Positions 27,346 to 35,966 are shown, numbered from the stretch's first letter. The stretch is DNA of 49,187 nucleotides from Ktedonobacterales bacterium (GCA_036557285.1 DATBHW010000025.1:1-49187), one strand, 5' to 3'. Program-made: numbers and translations. Notes: generated from the letters alone by a model not told the origin.

Positions 27346-28605
27346 TTATGCCGATTCGTCTTCTAACAATTCGGCCTGACGCTGTTCGCTGCGCGTGAGC
27401 ATCGCTGGTTTGTGGCTCTGGTTGATGACATCCCCGTTGATGACGACTTTTTTCACGTCGGAGCGCGAAGGAATCTCATACATTACATCAAGCAAGACTT
27501 CTTCGATGATGCTGCGTAGACCACGCGCCCCGGTTTTGTGCTTCAGCGCACTTTCGGCAGCGGCGTCGAGCGCGTCGGCAGTGAAGACCAATTCCACGCG
27601 ATCAAGCTGGAAGGATTTCTGATACTGCTTGATCACGGCGTTTTTCGGCTCGGTCAGAATACGGATAAGCGCCGATTTGTCCAGGTTCTCCAGGTTCACG
27701 ACCACCGGCAGGCGGCCTACAAACTCCGGTATCAGTCCGAACTTCAGCAAGTCCTCTGGAATGAGCCGTGCAAGGGCGGCGTTGGCGGCGGCAGGCGATT
27801 CGTCGAGGGTGGCCTTGAAGCCCATCGTTTTGTTACTGCCCAGGCGCTGCTCGACAATCTTGTCCAGCCCCTCAAAGGCGCCGCCACAAATAAAGAGGAT
27901 GTTCGCGGTATTAATCTGTATGAAGTCCTGATGCGGGTGCTTGCGTCCGCCCTGCGGCGGAACGTTGGCAACGGTCCCCTCGATAATCTTGAGGAGCGCC
28001 TGCTGTACGCCTTCGCCGGAGACATCGCGTGTGATTGATGGATTATCGGCTTTGCGCGCGATCTTGTCAATCTCGTCAATATAGACGATGCCGCGCTCGG
28101 CGCGCGCAATATCGAAGTCGGCCATCTGAATCAGGCGCAGCAAAATGTTTTCCACGTCTTCGCCCACGTAGCCCGCTTCGGTGAGGGCGGTGGCGTCGGC
28201 AATGCAGAAGGGGACATCCAGAATCTTGGCGAGCGTCTGAGCCAGCAGGGTCTTGCCGCAGCCGGTGGGGCCGATCAAGAGGATGTTGCTCTTGCCTAAC
28301 TCCACGTCGTCAATCTGCATCCCCGCGTTGATGCGCTTGTAATGGTTGTAGACCGCGACGGCCAGCGTCTTTTTGGCTTTCTCCTGCCCGATGACATAGC
28401 TGTTGAGCTGCTCGTAAATCTTCTTGGGGGTGGGTACTTTGCCAACGGGGGTGCGCGTCTTCGTCGGGATGCTGGTATGCTCTTCTTCGATGATCTCACG
28501 ACAGAGGTCAATGCACTCGTCGCAGATGTACACGCCCCCCGGCCCCGCAATCAGGCGCTGCACCTGATCCTGGCTTTTGCCACAAAACGAGCAGCGATAA
28601 GTCAT
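27346..28605 (-). CDS. clpX: ClpX AAA+ unfoldase
   Basis: 419 residues from ATG 28605 (AAAGGA seven bases upstream; an in-frame ATG at 28632 also has an RBS). Zinc domain CSFCG ... CDECIDLC, Walker A GPTGCGKT, Walker [11 protein letters not shown], sensor region [12 protein letters not shown]. The ClpP-docking loop reads MGF where E. coli has IGF. It unfolds tagged substrates for ClpP. The usual neighbour clpP is absent between tig and clpX. Confidence 0.97.
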   Translation of the reverse strand: MTYRCSFCGKSQDQVQRLIAGPGGVYICDECIDLCREIIEEEHTSIPTKTRTPVGKVPTPKKIYEQLNSYVIGQEKAKKTLAVAVYNHYKRINAGMQIDDVELGKSNILLIGPTGCGKTLLAQTLAKILDVPFCIADATALTEAGYVGEDVENILLRLIQMADFDIARAERGIVYIDEIDKIARKADNPSITRDVSGEGVQQALLKIIEGTVANVPPQGGRKHPHQDFIQINTANILFICGGAFEGLDKIVEQRLGSNKTMGFKATLDESPAAANAALARLIPEDLLKFGLIPEFVGRLPVVVNLENLDKSALIRILTEPKNAVIKQYQKSFQLDRVELVFTADALDAAAESALKHKTGARGLRSIIEEVLLDVMYEIPSRSDVKKVVINGDVINQSHKPAMLTRSEQRQAELLEDESA

Positions 28606-28645
28606 GCGGCTTCCTTTAGTAGTACTTGGCATATGCTCCTCTGCT

Positions 28646-30028
28646 TTAGATACTGGCTCCGCTCTCCTCAGCCGCTTGAGCCGGACTTTCGCTGGCCGAC
28701 TCGGTCGCTGCTTCAGGAGCAGTGGCGGAGGCTTCCCCGGTTTCCGTTTGTGGCGTCGTGGCGTGTTCGATCAAGAAATTACGCGCTTTGTCCCGCTTGA
28801 TGCTGGCTTCCAATCGCCGCCGCGCTGTGGCCGAAAGCTGGCCTGCCCGCTGCGGGCGCGTGGCCCCCAACCGGGCATAGAGATCAAGCAGGGATTGCAG
28901 TTCGCGTTCACTGACGGTCAGACCCTCTTTGTCGGCGATGGCCTCCAATACCAGGTCCGTCTTGGCGTTCTTTTGTGCTTCTGGCTCCAGTTCCTTCTTG
29001 TATTCATCAACCGTTTTCTGACTGAGCATCAGAAACTGGTCCATGCTCATCTGCTGCTGTTGCAGCAGGTGTTCCATCTGGTGATAGAGCGAGTCGGCCT
29101 CTTCTTCAATCAGAAGATGGTGCATCTCGACGCTCGCCTGATCGGTAGCGGCCTCCAGAATCTTCGACTCCAGATCGCGCTGCGCCTGCGTGGTGCGGTT
29201 CTGGAGTAATTGCTGGCGGACGGACTGGCGCAGTTCGTCGAGCGTCTGATACTTTCCGGCGCTTCTGGCGAGTTCATCGTCCAGCGGTGGCAGGTCTTTC
29301 TCTTTGACGGCTTTAATGGTGACGCTGTAGAGGGCTTCTTTGCCCGCGATGTCTTTATTCGTATAGTCTTCAGCGATGGTGGTCGTGAACTCTTTGCTTT
29401 CGCCCTCCGACATCCCCGCGACGTGGGCGTCCATTCCGGCAAATAATCCAGGGCGCTCGTCGGTCAGCTCGAATTCGTTATCTTTCAGATCGCTGATGGT
29501 GCGATCCTCCACCTTCAGGTGGAGGTTGACGGTCACATGGTCGCCGATCTGCGCCGGGCGCTCGACTGGCGCCCAGATGGCCTGCTGGTTCTGGTAGTCG
29601 GCCAGCACCTTGTCAACATCCTCATCGGCCACGCTGACCTCGGCCTTGTCGAAGTGAATGGAGTGGTAATCACCAAGTTCGACGGGGGAAAGGATGGGGA
29701 CGGTGGCTTTGAAGCGGTAGGGCTGCCCTGGTTCCAGCGGTTCGGCATCTACATCAGCCTGGCCGATGGGTGTCAGTTGATGGTCGGCCACCGCCTGCTT
29801 ATAACTCTGGTTAATCAGGTCATCCAGCCCCTCTTGATAAATGGCGTCTTTGCCGATCATGCGCTCCAGCATGGTGCGTGGCGCGTGGCCGCGCCTGAAG
29901 CCGGGGACCGTATATTTTTGCGCCAGTTTGCGATAGGCTCGGTCGGAGGCTTTTTCTACTTCGTCCCAGTCGAGTTCAACGTCCAGAACGGCCTCGCTTT
30001 GGGGAGTCTTTTCGACGGTGATCTTCAC
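28646..30028 (-). CDS. tig: Trigger factor ribosome-associated chaperone
   Basis: 460 residues. The ribosome-binding signature [10 protein letters not shown] lies in the N-terminal domain. The FKBP-like PPIase domain covers about 150-245 ([13 protein letters not shown] ... [12 protein letters not shown]), followed by a long helical C-domain and an Ala/Glu/Ser/Thr-rich tail. It helps nascent chains fold at the exit tunnel. GTG start with GGAG seven bases upstream. First gene of tig-clpX-lon. Confidence 0.96.
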   Translation of the reverse strand: MKITVEKTPQSEAVLDVELDWDEVEKASDRAYRKLAQKYTVPGFRRGHAPRTMLERMIGKDAIYQEGLDDLINQSYKQAVADHQLTPIGQADVDAEPLEPGQPYRFKATVPILSPVELGDYHSIHFDKAEVSVADEDVDKVLADYQNQQAIWAPVERPAQIGDHVTVNLHLKVEDRTISDLKDNEFELTDERPGLFAGMDAHVAGMSEGESKEFTTTIAEDYTNKDIAGKEALYSVTIKAVKEKDLPPLDDELARSAGKYQTLDELRQSVRQQLLQNRTTQAQRDLESKILEAATDQASVEMHHLLIEEEADSLYHQMEHLLQQQQMSMDQFLMLSQKTVDEYKKELEPEAQKNAKTDLVLEAIADKEGLTVSERELQSLLDLYARLGATRPQRAGQLSATARRRLEASIKRDKARNFLIEHATTPQTETGEASATAPEAATESASESPAQAAEESGASI

Positions 30029-30089
30029 TCGTTTCTCCAGCCGTGAGGGCTATCTTCCACAACAACCAACAATGGTATCCATATCCTGT

Positions 30090-30117
30090 ATTATAACATT
30101 GAACTGATACTACCCAA
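30090..30117 (-). promoter_or_regulatory. tig promoter
   Basis: Minus strand: TTGGGT (30112-30117), 16-bp spacer, TATAAT (30090-30095), leaving a leader of about 55 nt. An imperfect 12-bp inverted repeat lies upstream (near 30150 and 30190). Confidence 0.6.
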
Positions 30118-30281
30118 CGCAAAACAGCGGTTTCCTGGTATAAGGCGCGCGACGTGCGTGTCTCCTGCGTGGCCTGGACATCTTGGGAACACAGGACACA
30201 CGCCAGACATTCCGCCCGGCGCGGGCATACTGAGGAAAGGCACACCCAAACGACGCCTGAGCACCCGTCCAGGTGGACCGG

Positions 30282-30353
30282 AGCGGGAGACGGGATTTGA
30301 ACCCGCGACCTTCTCCTTGGCAAGGAGACGCTCTACCCCTGAGCTACTCCCGC
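30282..30353 (-). tRNA. tRNA-Gly (GCC)
   Basis: 72 nt cloverleaf: acceptor GCGGGAG/CTCCCGC, anticodon stem TCTCC/GGAGA with loop TTGCCAA, T arm GCGGG-TTCAAAT-CCCGT, discriminator U as in bacterial glycine tRNAs. CCA is not encoded. Same strand as tRNA-Leu and probably co-transcribed. Confidence 0.95.
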
Positions 30354-30414
30354 GAGATACGCTTCCAAAACTCTCTGGGGGGTCGGACCTCCCAAAGCCA
30401 CGCCGACCGCCAGG

Positions 30415-30496
30415 TGGGCGGTGAGGGACTCGAACCCTCACGTCTCTCGACAGCAGATCCTAAGTCTGCCCTGTCTGCCAATTTCAGCAACCGCCC
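30415..30496 (-). tRNA. tRNA-Leu (TAG)
   Basis: 82 nt class II tRNA: acceptor GGGCGGT/ACCGCCC, anticodon stem GCAGA/TCTGC with loop CTTAGGA, a long variable arm, and T loop TTCGAGT. CCA is not encoded. Confidence 0.94.
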
Positions 30497-30543
30497 TCGA
30501 TGGGCCGCCAGAAACATGAAGGTTGCTCGGAGGCCCACTAAAA

Positions 30544-30573
30544 ATGATACATCGCTCTGAGGGCAGGTGTCAA
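30544..30573 (-). promoter_or_regulatory. Promoter of the tRNA-Leu/tRNA-Gly unit
   Basis: Minus strand TTGACA (30568-30573), 18-bp spacer, TATCAT (30544-30549), 48 bp before tRNA-Leu. Confidence 0.75.
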
Positions 30574-30622
30574 GCCTTGTGGAACAGAACTGGATGAATG
30601 CCGATTGCCAGGCTGTGCCAGG

Positions 30623-30641
30623 AGCATAGCTATGCTACAAT
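30623..30641 (+). promoter_or_regulatory. Palindrome overlapping a -10-like box
   Basis: AGCATAGCTATGCT (30623-30636) is a perfect palindrome; TACAAT follows at 30636-30641, upstream of the 30768 gene. Possible operator. Confidence 0.35.
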
Positions 30642-30767
30642 AAACGAGAACGCTTGAGGTCTGGCAGGCGGATGACCGGCCCAGGCGCAAGGCACACAAA
30701 CTGATCTGGACTTCTTTCCTATATCTGGCAGGGCGCGGGCGCATGCTGCACCGAGGAGGATGTTACG

Positions 30768-31163
30768 ATGGCTGATAGCTCCTATGGCGAGGGTCTTGGC
30801 TTTGAGGTGGTGGCGTCTTCGCTGCGCGCGGACGTGGGCGACAACAAAACGTTTCTGGAGGTGTTGGCGGGCAAACTTGGCGGCGCGCTCCCCACGCGCA
30901 CGATGATTGAGCGCGAGTCGCACCTGTTTTCACGGGAAAAGCCGGTGAAAGCCATCAGCATTGAGCTTGGGGAGTTTCGCTATCAGATCGGCCACGCGTA
31001 TGGGACGCTGGCGGCCCAGCGCACGCGCGTGGTGCGCGGCATCGCGCTCAAGACGGAGGCGCTGGGGGTGGATGACTGGCTGGACGCGCTCTCCCAGGGT
31101 CTGATGGAACTGGCGCAGCAGAGCGCCCAGGACCGCGCCGCGCTTCAGCGCATGCTGATGTAG
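30768..31163 (+). CDS. Conserved-looking hypothetical protein
   Basis: 131 residues, soluble, alpha/beta, no membrane segment. It opens MADSSYGEGLGFEVVASSLRADVG and ends in an acidic amphipathic helix. No catalytic motif recognised. ATG 30768 has GAGGAGG upstream. It converges with the M42 peptidase across a long terminator. Confidence 0.6.
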   Translation: MADSSYGEGLGFEVVASSLRADVGDNKTFLEVLAGKLGGALPTRTMIERESHLFSREKPVKAISIELGEFRYQIGHAYGTLAAQRTRVVRGIALKTEALGVDDWLDALSQGLMELAQQSAQDRAALQRMLM

Positions 31164-31211
31164 CGCCTCAGCCGACGGCGCGCCCAGTCACGGAAAAAGA
31201 GGGAGATTACC

Positions 31212-31249
31212 GCCCTACCCTGATGCCTGCTCAGGCGTCGGGGTAGGGC
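31212..31249. terminator. Bidirectional terminator
   Basis: An 18-bp stem with two G-T pairs (31212-31229 with 31232-31249; GCCCTACCC at one side, GGGGTAGGGC at the other) between convergent genes. Confidence 0.75.
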
Positions 31250-31275
31250 TGTCGTGTGCGCGAGAAGGCCGCTGT

Positions 31276-32325
31276 TTACAGGCTGTAGTCGCCGTTGTGC
31301 GCGTCTTCAAGATAGCGCGCCAGCAGGGTGATGCCTGCTTCCAGGTCGGCCTGGTGGATCATTTCGTTGACGGTATGGACGTAGCGCGAAGGGGTTGAGA
31401 GGGTGATGGAGGGCGAGCCTTCGCGCGACCGCTGCATCGCGCCGCCATCGGTGCCGCCGCGCGGCAGTACCTCAAGCTGATATTTGATGCTGTGCCGCTC
31501 GGCCAGATCGCGGAAGTGGCGCACCAGCCTGGGGTTGGAGATTTGCGACGAATCCATAATTTTGATGGCTGTGCCGTTGCCCAGGCGCGTCACGGCGTCC
31601 TGGTCAGCGCCGCCGGGGATGTCCACTGCCAGCGTCGTATCCAGCGCCACGCTGACATCGGGCTGGACATGATAGGCCGCTGTGGTCGCGCCGCGCAGCC
31701 CCACCTCTTCCTGCACCGTTGCGACGGCCAGAATGTTGACCTCGTGATGCTTCAGGGCGCGTAACGCTTCGATCATCAGGAAGAGGCTGGCGCGGTCATC
31801 CAGCGACTTGCTGATGACGGTATCGCCGATCACTTCCAGCGTGCGGTCCATCGTCACCATGTCACCGACCTCGGCTTTGGCGCGCACCTGTTCGCCGGGC
31901 ATGCCCAGATCAATAAAGAGGTCATCGAGCTTGGGCGCGGCAGGCTTTTCGTCGCCCAGGAGGTGAATGGGCTTGCTGGATGGCATCAGGACGCCGCGCA
32001 GGCTTTCGCCCGCGAAGCCATGCACCCAGACGCGCTGGGCAAAGAGGACGCGCGCATCAAAGCCGCCGACGGGCTGAATGCGTATGAAGCCGTCTTTGTC
32101 AATGTGCTTGACGATGAAGCCAATCTCGTCCATGTGCGCCGCCAGCATGACGCGGCGATCATTTTTGCCGCGCTTCCAGGCGACGACGTTGCCCAGGCGG
32201 TCTACGCTGACATCATCGGCCAGCGGGCGCAGTTCATCCACCACGATAGCCCGGACGCGCTCTTCGCGCCCGGAGATGCCCGGCGTTTCGGTCAATCGCT
32301 TGAGCAGGGGAATGTTGAGAGCCAT
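31276..32325 (-). CDS. M42-family metallo-aminopeptidase
   Basis: 349 residues. Metal-site motifs of the M42 (FrvX/CelM, tetrahedral aminopeptidase) family are visible: LAAHMDEIGF, SLDDRAS, VQEEVGLRGA, VALDTTLAVDIPG and a late GTDGGAM. It releases N-terminal residues from peptides in the cytosol, usually as a dodecamer. Complete length. Confidence 0.93.
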   Translation of the reverse strand: MALNIPLLKRLTETPGISGREERVRAIVVDELRPLADDVSVDRLGNVVAWKRGKNDRRVMLAAHMDEIGFIVKHIDKDGFIRIQPVGGFDARVLFAQRVWVHGFAGESLRGVLMPSSKPIHLLGDEKPAAPKLDDLFIDLGMPGEQVRAKAEVGDMVTMDRTLEVIGDTVISKSLDDRASLFLMIEALRALKHHEVNILAVATVQEEVGLRGATTAAYHVQPDVSVALDTTLAVDIPGGADQDAVTRLGNGTAIKIMDSSQISNPRLVRHFRDLAERHSIKYQLEVLPRGGTDGGAMQRSREGSPSITLSTPSRYVHTVNEMIHQADLEAGITLLARYLEDAHNGDYSL

Positions 32326-32592
32326 GAAAACCTCCAGGTAAGGCGCTATAGGGTCTTAATGTGATGCGGCCCGGCTCCATTGCCGTACTGAGTGAAGGAG
32401 GCAGGTCTGCCGGTGTTGGGATGGATAGCCTTCTGGAGATTATAGCACGTTTTTCTGCCTCTCCTGATGCTCAGGCAGGATGCGCCGGGATGTGCGCGTG
32501 TAGGCCCAGCCGTCCCACGCCATTGGTCCATGATTTGCAGCTATGGGTGGGCCAGGCTTCCTATTATGTTGACATAAAGAAAGGCTTCAGGT

Positions 32593-33060
32593 ATGGTCAA
32601 ACAGGTGGTTCTCTCTAAAAAAATCGCTTGTATGTGTCTGGCGCTGGTGGCGTTTGGTGTCGTGCTGAATGCGTGTGGAAGCACGACGACCACAACTCCT
32701 TCAACCAGCGCCCCCAAAGCTGGAGTGACAACTGTATCGTCTGGATTAACGGCTACAGCGGGGCCGCTCACGCCTACGGCTACGGTAGCCCATGCGCCAG
32801 TGAGCAGCGCCACGATCATTCTTTCAGAAACCAGTGGGCAATATGCCTTCAACCCGAAGACAGTCACTATCAAGGCGGGTGAGACGGTTGCCTGGAAGAA
32901 TACGACTTCCAGTAACCAGGGAGTCACAGGTGTGGGCTTTCCTTCCAGCCCGCCGCTGCCGCCAGGGGCAACCTATACCTACACGTTTCATAAGGCAGGC
33001 AGTTATGAGTTTTCCAACCCGTTCCATCCGTCGGTGAAGGGGACGGTTATCGTGAAATAA
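32593..33060 (+). CDS. Cupredoxin-like lipoprotein with degenerate copper site
   Basis: 155 residues. Signal with lipobox LNAC (Cys at about 27), a long Ser/Thr/Pro linker, then a cupredoxin domain (YAFNPKTVTIKAGETVAWKN ... GSYEF). In plastocyanin-like proteins Cu is held by His, Cys, His and Met. Here the first His position reads SSNQGVT and the Cys/Met positions read FSNPFHPSVKG, so only one His remains. Probably a cell-surface protein that does not bind type 1 copper. AAAGG precedes the ATG. Confidence 0.75.
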   Translation: MVKQVVLSKKIACMCLALVAFGVVLNACGSTTTTTPSTSAPKAGVTTVSSGLTATAGPLTPTATVAHAPVSSATIILSETSGQYAFNPKTVTIKAGETVAWKNTTSSNQGVTGVGFPSSPPLPPGATYTYTFHKAGSYEFSNPFHPSVKGTVIVK

Positions 33061-33170
33061 GCGGGGTCGGCGGCCAGGAGTGCTTTGCCAGGCATGGATG
33101 GGTTGGCATCTGACGCGCTGCCACATGGGATGCCCTGATGGGGGTATCCTCCAGCGCAGAGGAGGCGCCA

Positions 33171-33485
33171 ATGAGCGAACCCTGCCCGAATTGTGGAAGC
33201 TATCGGACGCGCGCTGCGCGCCGTGGCACACTCTACTACAGCCGACATGGGCCTGTCGTCCCTCCTGGCTGTCTCTCGCTGATTCTGGTCGCTGTCGGCT
33301 TCGCCCTGTTTGTGGTGGGGGAATGGCTGCTCCCCGCTTTCCGGCTGGGGCTGTTTCTTTTCGGCGCGGTGGTCTTGCTGATGCCGCTGGTGCTCCCCTT
33401 TCACTATCTGAGGTATAAGCGCGCCTATCGCTATGAGTGGAAGTGCAAGACCTGCGGGCATCGCTGGCGCGGGCAGGCCAGTTAG
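33171..33485 (+). CDS. Small zinc-ribbon protein with two membrane helices
   Basis: 104 residues from ATG 33171 (AGAGGAGG upstream). CPNCG at the N-terminus and CKTCGHRW at the C-terminus form one split ribbon around two helices (PGCLSLILVAVGFALFVVG and FRLGLFLFGAVVLLMPLVL). Both zinc halves would lie in the cytoplasm. Function unknown. Confidence 0.65.
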   Translation: MSEPCPNCGSYRTRAARRGTLYYSRHGPVVPPGCLSLILVAVGFALFVVGEWLLPAFRLGLFLFGAVVLLMPLVLPFHYLRYKRAYRYEWKCKTCGHRWRGQAS

Positions 33486-33544
33486 CCCCGCCCGATCCCC
33501 CAAAAGTCCTGGCGCGGCAAAAAATAATCGGGCGTCTGCTCAGG

Positions 33545-33550
33545 TATACT
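33545..33550 (+). promoter_or_regulatory. -10-like TATACT before a hairpin-rich leader
   Basis: TATACT in the 328-bp gap 33486-33812. It may start the structured leader that follows. Confidence 0.35.
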
Positions 33551-33615
33551 TGACGCATCTTCTCTGATGGAGGCGCACCCGCACAGTAGATCGTTGTTGT
33601 ATTTGATCGAAGGCT

Positions 33616-33792
33616 GGCGCGGACGGTGAAACAAACACCAACCGCGCCAATGACCCCCACACTGCACAGGTCAGATGGGGGCTGGGGCGCATTGTACCAT
33701 CGAGACCCCTCAGCCGCCATCGCTGACGACCTTCCGGCCACTTCTGGCCTGGTGTGCAGAAGTGGCCGTCGTTTTTGTCGCCTGTGGGCGAC
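33616..33792 (+). promoter_or_regulatory. Structured leader with hairpins and an internal terminator
   Basis: Hairpin 1: GGCGCGG...CCGCGCC with inner GGTG/CACC (33616-33648). Hairpin 2: perfect 12-bp stem CGGCCACTTCTG (33735-33746) with 33757-33768, then TCGTTTTT, a classic intrinsic terminator. Hairpin 3: GTCGC/GCGAC (33777-33792). An RBS follows at 33797. It looks like an attenuator or riboregulated leader for the gene at 33813; alternatively the terminator belongs to an unseen short RNA. Confidence 0.5.
33735..33776 (+). terminator. Intrinsic terminator inside the leader
   Basis: Perfect 12-bp stem, 10-nt loop, U-rich tail TCGTTTTT. It sits 37 bp before the next start codon, on the same strand. 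Confidence 0.75.
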
Positions 33793-33812
33793 ATACACAG
33801 GAGGTTGTCTCG

Positions 33813-34253
33813 ATGGCCTTACCGTTTCGTCGTCACCTGCATCCCTGCCCCTGGAACCCTGCTGCCCTGGCCGGTCCCCATCCGGCGCTCACCCTGCGCG
33901 AGTGGCAGGTCGGCGTCCTGCTCTCGCGGCTCTCCCCCGTCGTGCGCGCGGCGCTCTGCGCCTGGCTGCTCGCTCCCACCGACCTGAACCGCTGGCCGCC
34001 ACCGGAGCATTTTCACCACCAGCGCCTGCCCATCCGTCCCGAAGAGCAGCGCGGTCAGCCGCGCTCCACCGCCTGCCATCTGTTGTACCAGGAACTGAAA
34101 GTGATTCGCCAGACGCTGGACATGCCGCCGCAGGTCTTGAGCGTCATGACGCACAACGGGCTGCTGGCGGTGCATGCCATCCGGCTCCAGCAGTTGGAGC
34201 GGTGGCTCTGGCCGCCCTATGCCGCCCGACAGATCCAACGCCTGATCGCGTAA
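33813..34253 (+). CDS. Hypothetical protein
   Basis: 146 residues, His/Arg/Pro-rich N-terminus, helical middle (TLREWQVGVLLSRLSPVVRA) and amphipathic C-terminal helices. No domain recognised. ATG 33813 has CAGGAGG eight bases upstream. It is preceded by the terminator-bearing leader and followed by a strong terminator, so it is a single-gene unit. It converges with the spore gene. Confidence 0.5.
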   Translation: MALPFRRHLHPCPWNPAALAGPHPALTLREWQVGVLLSRLSPVVRAALCAWLLAPTDLNRWPPPEHFHHQRLPIRPEEQRGQPRSTACHLLYQELKVIRQTLDMPPQVLSVMTHNGLLAVHAIRLQQLERWLWPPYAARQIQRLIA

Positions 34254-34262
34254 GGAGAAAAA

Positions 34263-34301
34263 GGTCGAGGGCATCTCCCTGGATAGGGGATACCCTCGAC
34301 C
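34263..34301. terminator. Bidirectional terminator
   Basis: GGTCGAGGG (34263-34271) pairs with CCCTCGACC (34293-34301), with an inner ATCTCCCT/AGGGGAT stem, between convergent genes. Confidence 0.75.
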
Positions 34302-34318
34302 AGAACAAGAAGCGGCGA

Positions 34319-34834
34319 TCAGAAGGAGCCAGGTTTGCGCATCGCTGCGAGGGCGAGCATTCCAGCGCGCTTGCGCTGCTTGCGCCCCATCTGCTGGAAC
34401 ATGAGCCACCTGCCCAGGCGCGCGCGGGTCAGTTCCTTGCTGAGCAGAGCGGCGCTGGCTTTCTGGTTGCGGCGGGCCAGCCACAGGAAGGACAGGCCAA
34501 GGGCGCTAAAGACCGAGGCGGCTATGCGGTTCAGGTTGAGGATGGGTTTGACATGGACGCCATCCTGGGCCATTACAATGACGGCAACGGGGCGTTCGCG
34601 CACGCCGCCGCCGCCGCCAAGGCCCTCGCCTGTCTCCGACCGCTGTTCTTCGGTATTCTGGCGAGGGGCGCCCCCGCCCAGACCCAGGCCCAGGGCTATT
34701 TCGGAACAGGGGATAACGGTGACGCCATCGCGCTGGACCGGCTGGCCGAAGACCGCATCGGTTCTGGCGACGTTCACCAGCCGATTCATGGTCTGTTCGA
34801 GGGTCTGAGCGTGCGACTTCGGTTGTGTCATCAT
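34319..34834 (-). CDS. ytfJ: GerW/YtfJ-type sporulation protein
   Basis: 171 residues. The family core is visible: TDAVFGQPVQRDGVTVIP, EIALGLGLGGG, and GGGGGVRERPVAVIVMAQDG. In Bacillus, YtfJ/GerW is a spore-associated protein of unclear role. A hydrophobic stretch (ASVFSALGLSFLWLA) and a basic tail are additions here. It supports a spore-forming host. Its start overlaps the upstream gene's stop, so the two are coupled. Confidence 0.8.
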   Translation of the reverse strand: MMTQPKSHAQTLEQTMNRLVNVARTDAVFGQPVQRDGVTVIPCSEIALGLGLGGGAPRQNTEEQRSETGEGLGGGGGVRERPVAVIVMAQDGVHVKPILNLNRIAASVFSALGLSFLWLARRNQKASAALLSKELTRARLGRWLMFQQMGRKQRKRAGMLALAAMRKPGSF

Positions 34835-35244
34835 CAGGCTTTTCTCCTTCTCCTTTTCTTTTCTCTGAGGGGTTTACGTTTTGTTTGTGTCCACGACAGC
34901 AGCAGGCTCGTTATCGCCAGGCCAATCAGTGACGAGGCAATGATGCGCCGTGTCATGTTTCGGATGGGAAGGCGAGTTTGTTGCGCTCCCTGGCGCACTT
35001 CAACGGCCACCGGGCGATTCCAGAGCAGCCCGCCACCCGGCCAGATGATCTGGGCGACTCGCCCAATGGGGGTGATCTCGTATCCGTGTGCCTGAACTGG
35101 CTGGCCGCGCGTCTCATAGGTGCGCCAGCCGGTGCGTGGTTGTCCTTGTTGCATCTGTGGTTCACCAGGGGCGAGCGCGGAAGCCCCCTGCTTGAGCAGT
35201 GGGGAGGAAGCGCCGCCCGTTTCGCTTGTTTCCTGGTTGCTCAT
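34834..35244 (-). CDS. Hypothetical membrane protein upstream of the GerW gene
   Basis: 136 residues. A single membrane helix near 102-121 (RIIASSLIGLAITSLLLSW) and a very basic tail (REKKRRRRKA). The middle (ITPIGRVAQIIWPGGGLLWNRPVAVEV) is unassigned. The first ~27 codons lie inside an IS200/IS605-type left-end sequence, so ATG 35244 may be a captured start; ATG 35154 is the next candidate. Co-transcribed with the GerW gene. Confidence 0.6.
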   Translation of the reverse strand: MSNQETSETGGASSPLLKQGASALAPGEPQMQQGQPRTGWRTYETRGQPVQAHGYEITPIGRVAQIIWPGGGLLWNRPVAVEVRQGAQQTRLPIRNMTRRIIASSLIGLAITSLLLSWTQTKRKPLREKKRRRRKA

Positions 35245-35468
35245 GTGCTATACTGTCCTGGCTTAGACACTCAGGGTGAATGGCCCAGAGCAACGGTTTG
35301 CACGTTTTCAATCAAACATTCGGCTGGTTCTGCCACATATGACTTCCGGTGGCAGGTAAAATGTTTGCGGTCTCCATTCCAGGGCGACCGTCAAGACGCC
35401 TATCGTAGCAACGGCTGTTTCGTTAGCTGCAAGCCCCTCGCTTTAGCGATGGGGTACTTGACTTACCT
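35165..35468. mobile_element. Deleted TnpB element (about 300 bp, ends only)
   Basis: The left part (GGGGCGAGCGCGGAAGC ... GGGGAGGAAGCGCCGCC, 35168-35217) aligns with the left end of the 2604 element, including its promoter-like GTGCTATACT. The right part has the hairpin CCCCTCGCTTTAGCGATGGGG minus its last base (35434-35453) followed by TACTTGAC, a typical right end. No RHH or tnpB remains between. A non-autonomous PATE-like derivative. Confidence 0.7.
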
Positions 35469-35649
35469 CCAGAACGTCTGCTATGAGCAGAGATGTGGCG
35501 CTCACTCCCGCAGACCATAGGGGGGTGTCGCACGATGCGTGCCGGGAGGCGCTCAGGCGGAGGGGCGCTGTGATCGGTTGCCTGGGATTGCTGGCATGAC
35601 CTGTGATGAAAGCCCACCCTGCATGGCTCTATATAGAGCGCGATGCGAG

Positions 35650-35679
35650 TTGACAATCGGGGGGTAGAGATGGTATAGT
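35650..35679 (+). promoter_or_regulatory. Promoter of tRNA-Val
   Basis: TTGACA (35650-35655), 18-bp spacer, TATAGT (35674-35679), 12 bp before the tRNA. The gap 35469-35649 shows nothing else. Confidence 0.8.
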
Positions 35680-35690
35680 GTGTGTGCTGA

Positions 35691-35764
35691 GGGCAGTTAG
35701 CTCAGTTGGTTAGAGCGCCACGTTGACATCGTGGAGGTCACAAGTTCGAGTCTTGTACTGCCCA
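35691..35764 (+). tRNA. tRNA-Val (GAC)
   Basis: 74 nt cloverleaf: acceptor GGGCAGT/ACTGCCC, anticodon stem CCACG/CGTGG with loop TTGACAT, T loop TTCGAGT. No encoded CCA. Confidence 0.95.
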
Positions 35765-35771
35765 CCCGAAA

Positions 35772-35797
35772 CGTCGCCATTGCGAGCGGCGTTTTTT
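35772..35797 (+). terminator. Intrinsic terminator between tRNA-Val and tRNA-Pro
   Basis: CGTCGC (35772-35777) pairs with GCGGCG (35786-35791), followed by TTTTTT. Suggests tRNA-Pro has its own start or depends on read-through. Confidence 0.6.
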
Positions 35798-35805
35798 GGG
35801 ATGAG

Positions 35806-35882
35806 CGGGGTGTAGCGCAGTTGGTCAGCGCGCCTGGTTTGGGACCAGGAGGTCCCCGGTTCGAGTCCGGGCACCCCGACCA
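35806..35882 (+). tRNA. tRNA-Pro (TGG)
   Basis: Acceptor CGGGGTG/CACCCCG, anticodon loop TTTGGGA in stem CCTGG/CCAGG, T loop TTCGAGT, and an encoded CCA at 35880-35882, unlike the other three tRNAs here. It directly borders the Tn7-like element. Confidence 0.95.
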
Positions 35883-35900
35883 CTTTTCCCCTTTGGTAAT

Positions 35901-35966
35901 TGACACGAATTTTAGACCATTCATTACATGAATCTTAGACCATTTACATAAATCTTAGACCACTTA
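35901..35966 (+). repeat. Tn7-like transposon end: three tandem TnsB-type repeats
   Basis: TTAGACCA occurs at 35912, 35935 and 35955 within a longer shared unit (ACAYRAATYTTAGACCAYTY), spaced 23 and 20 bp. The outermost bases TGACAC at 35901 are the likely terminus, 18 bp beyond the CCA of tRNA-Pro. Arrays of this kind are bound by TnsB at Tn7-like ends. The partner end was not found. Confidence 0.7.
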
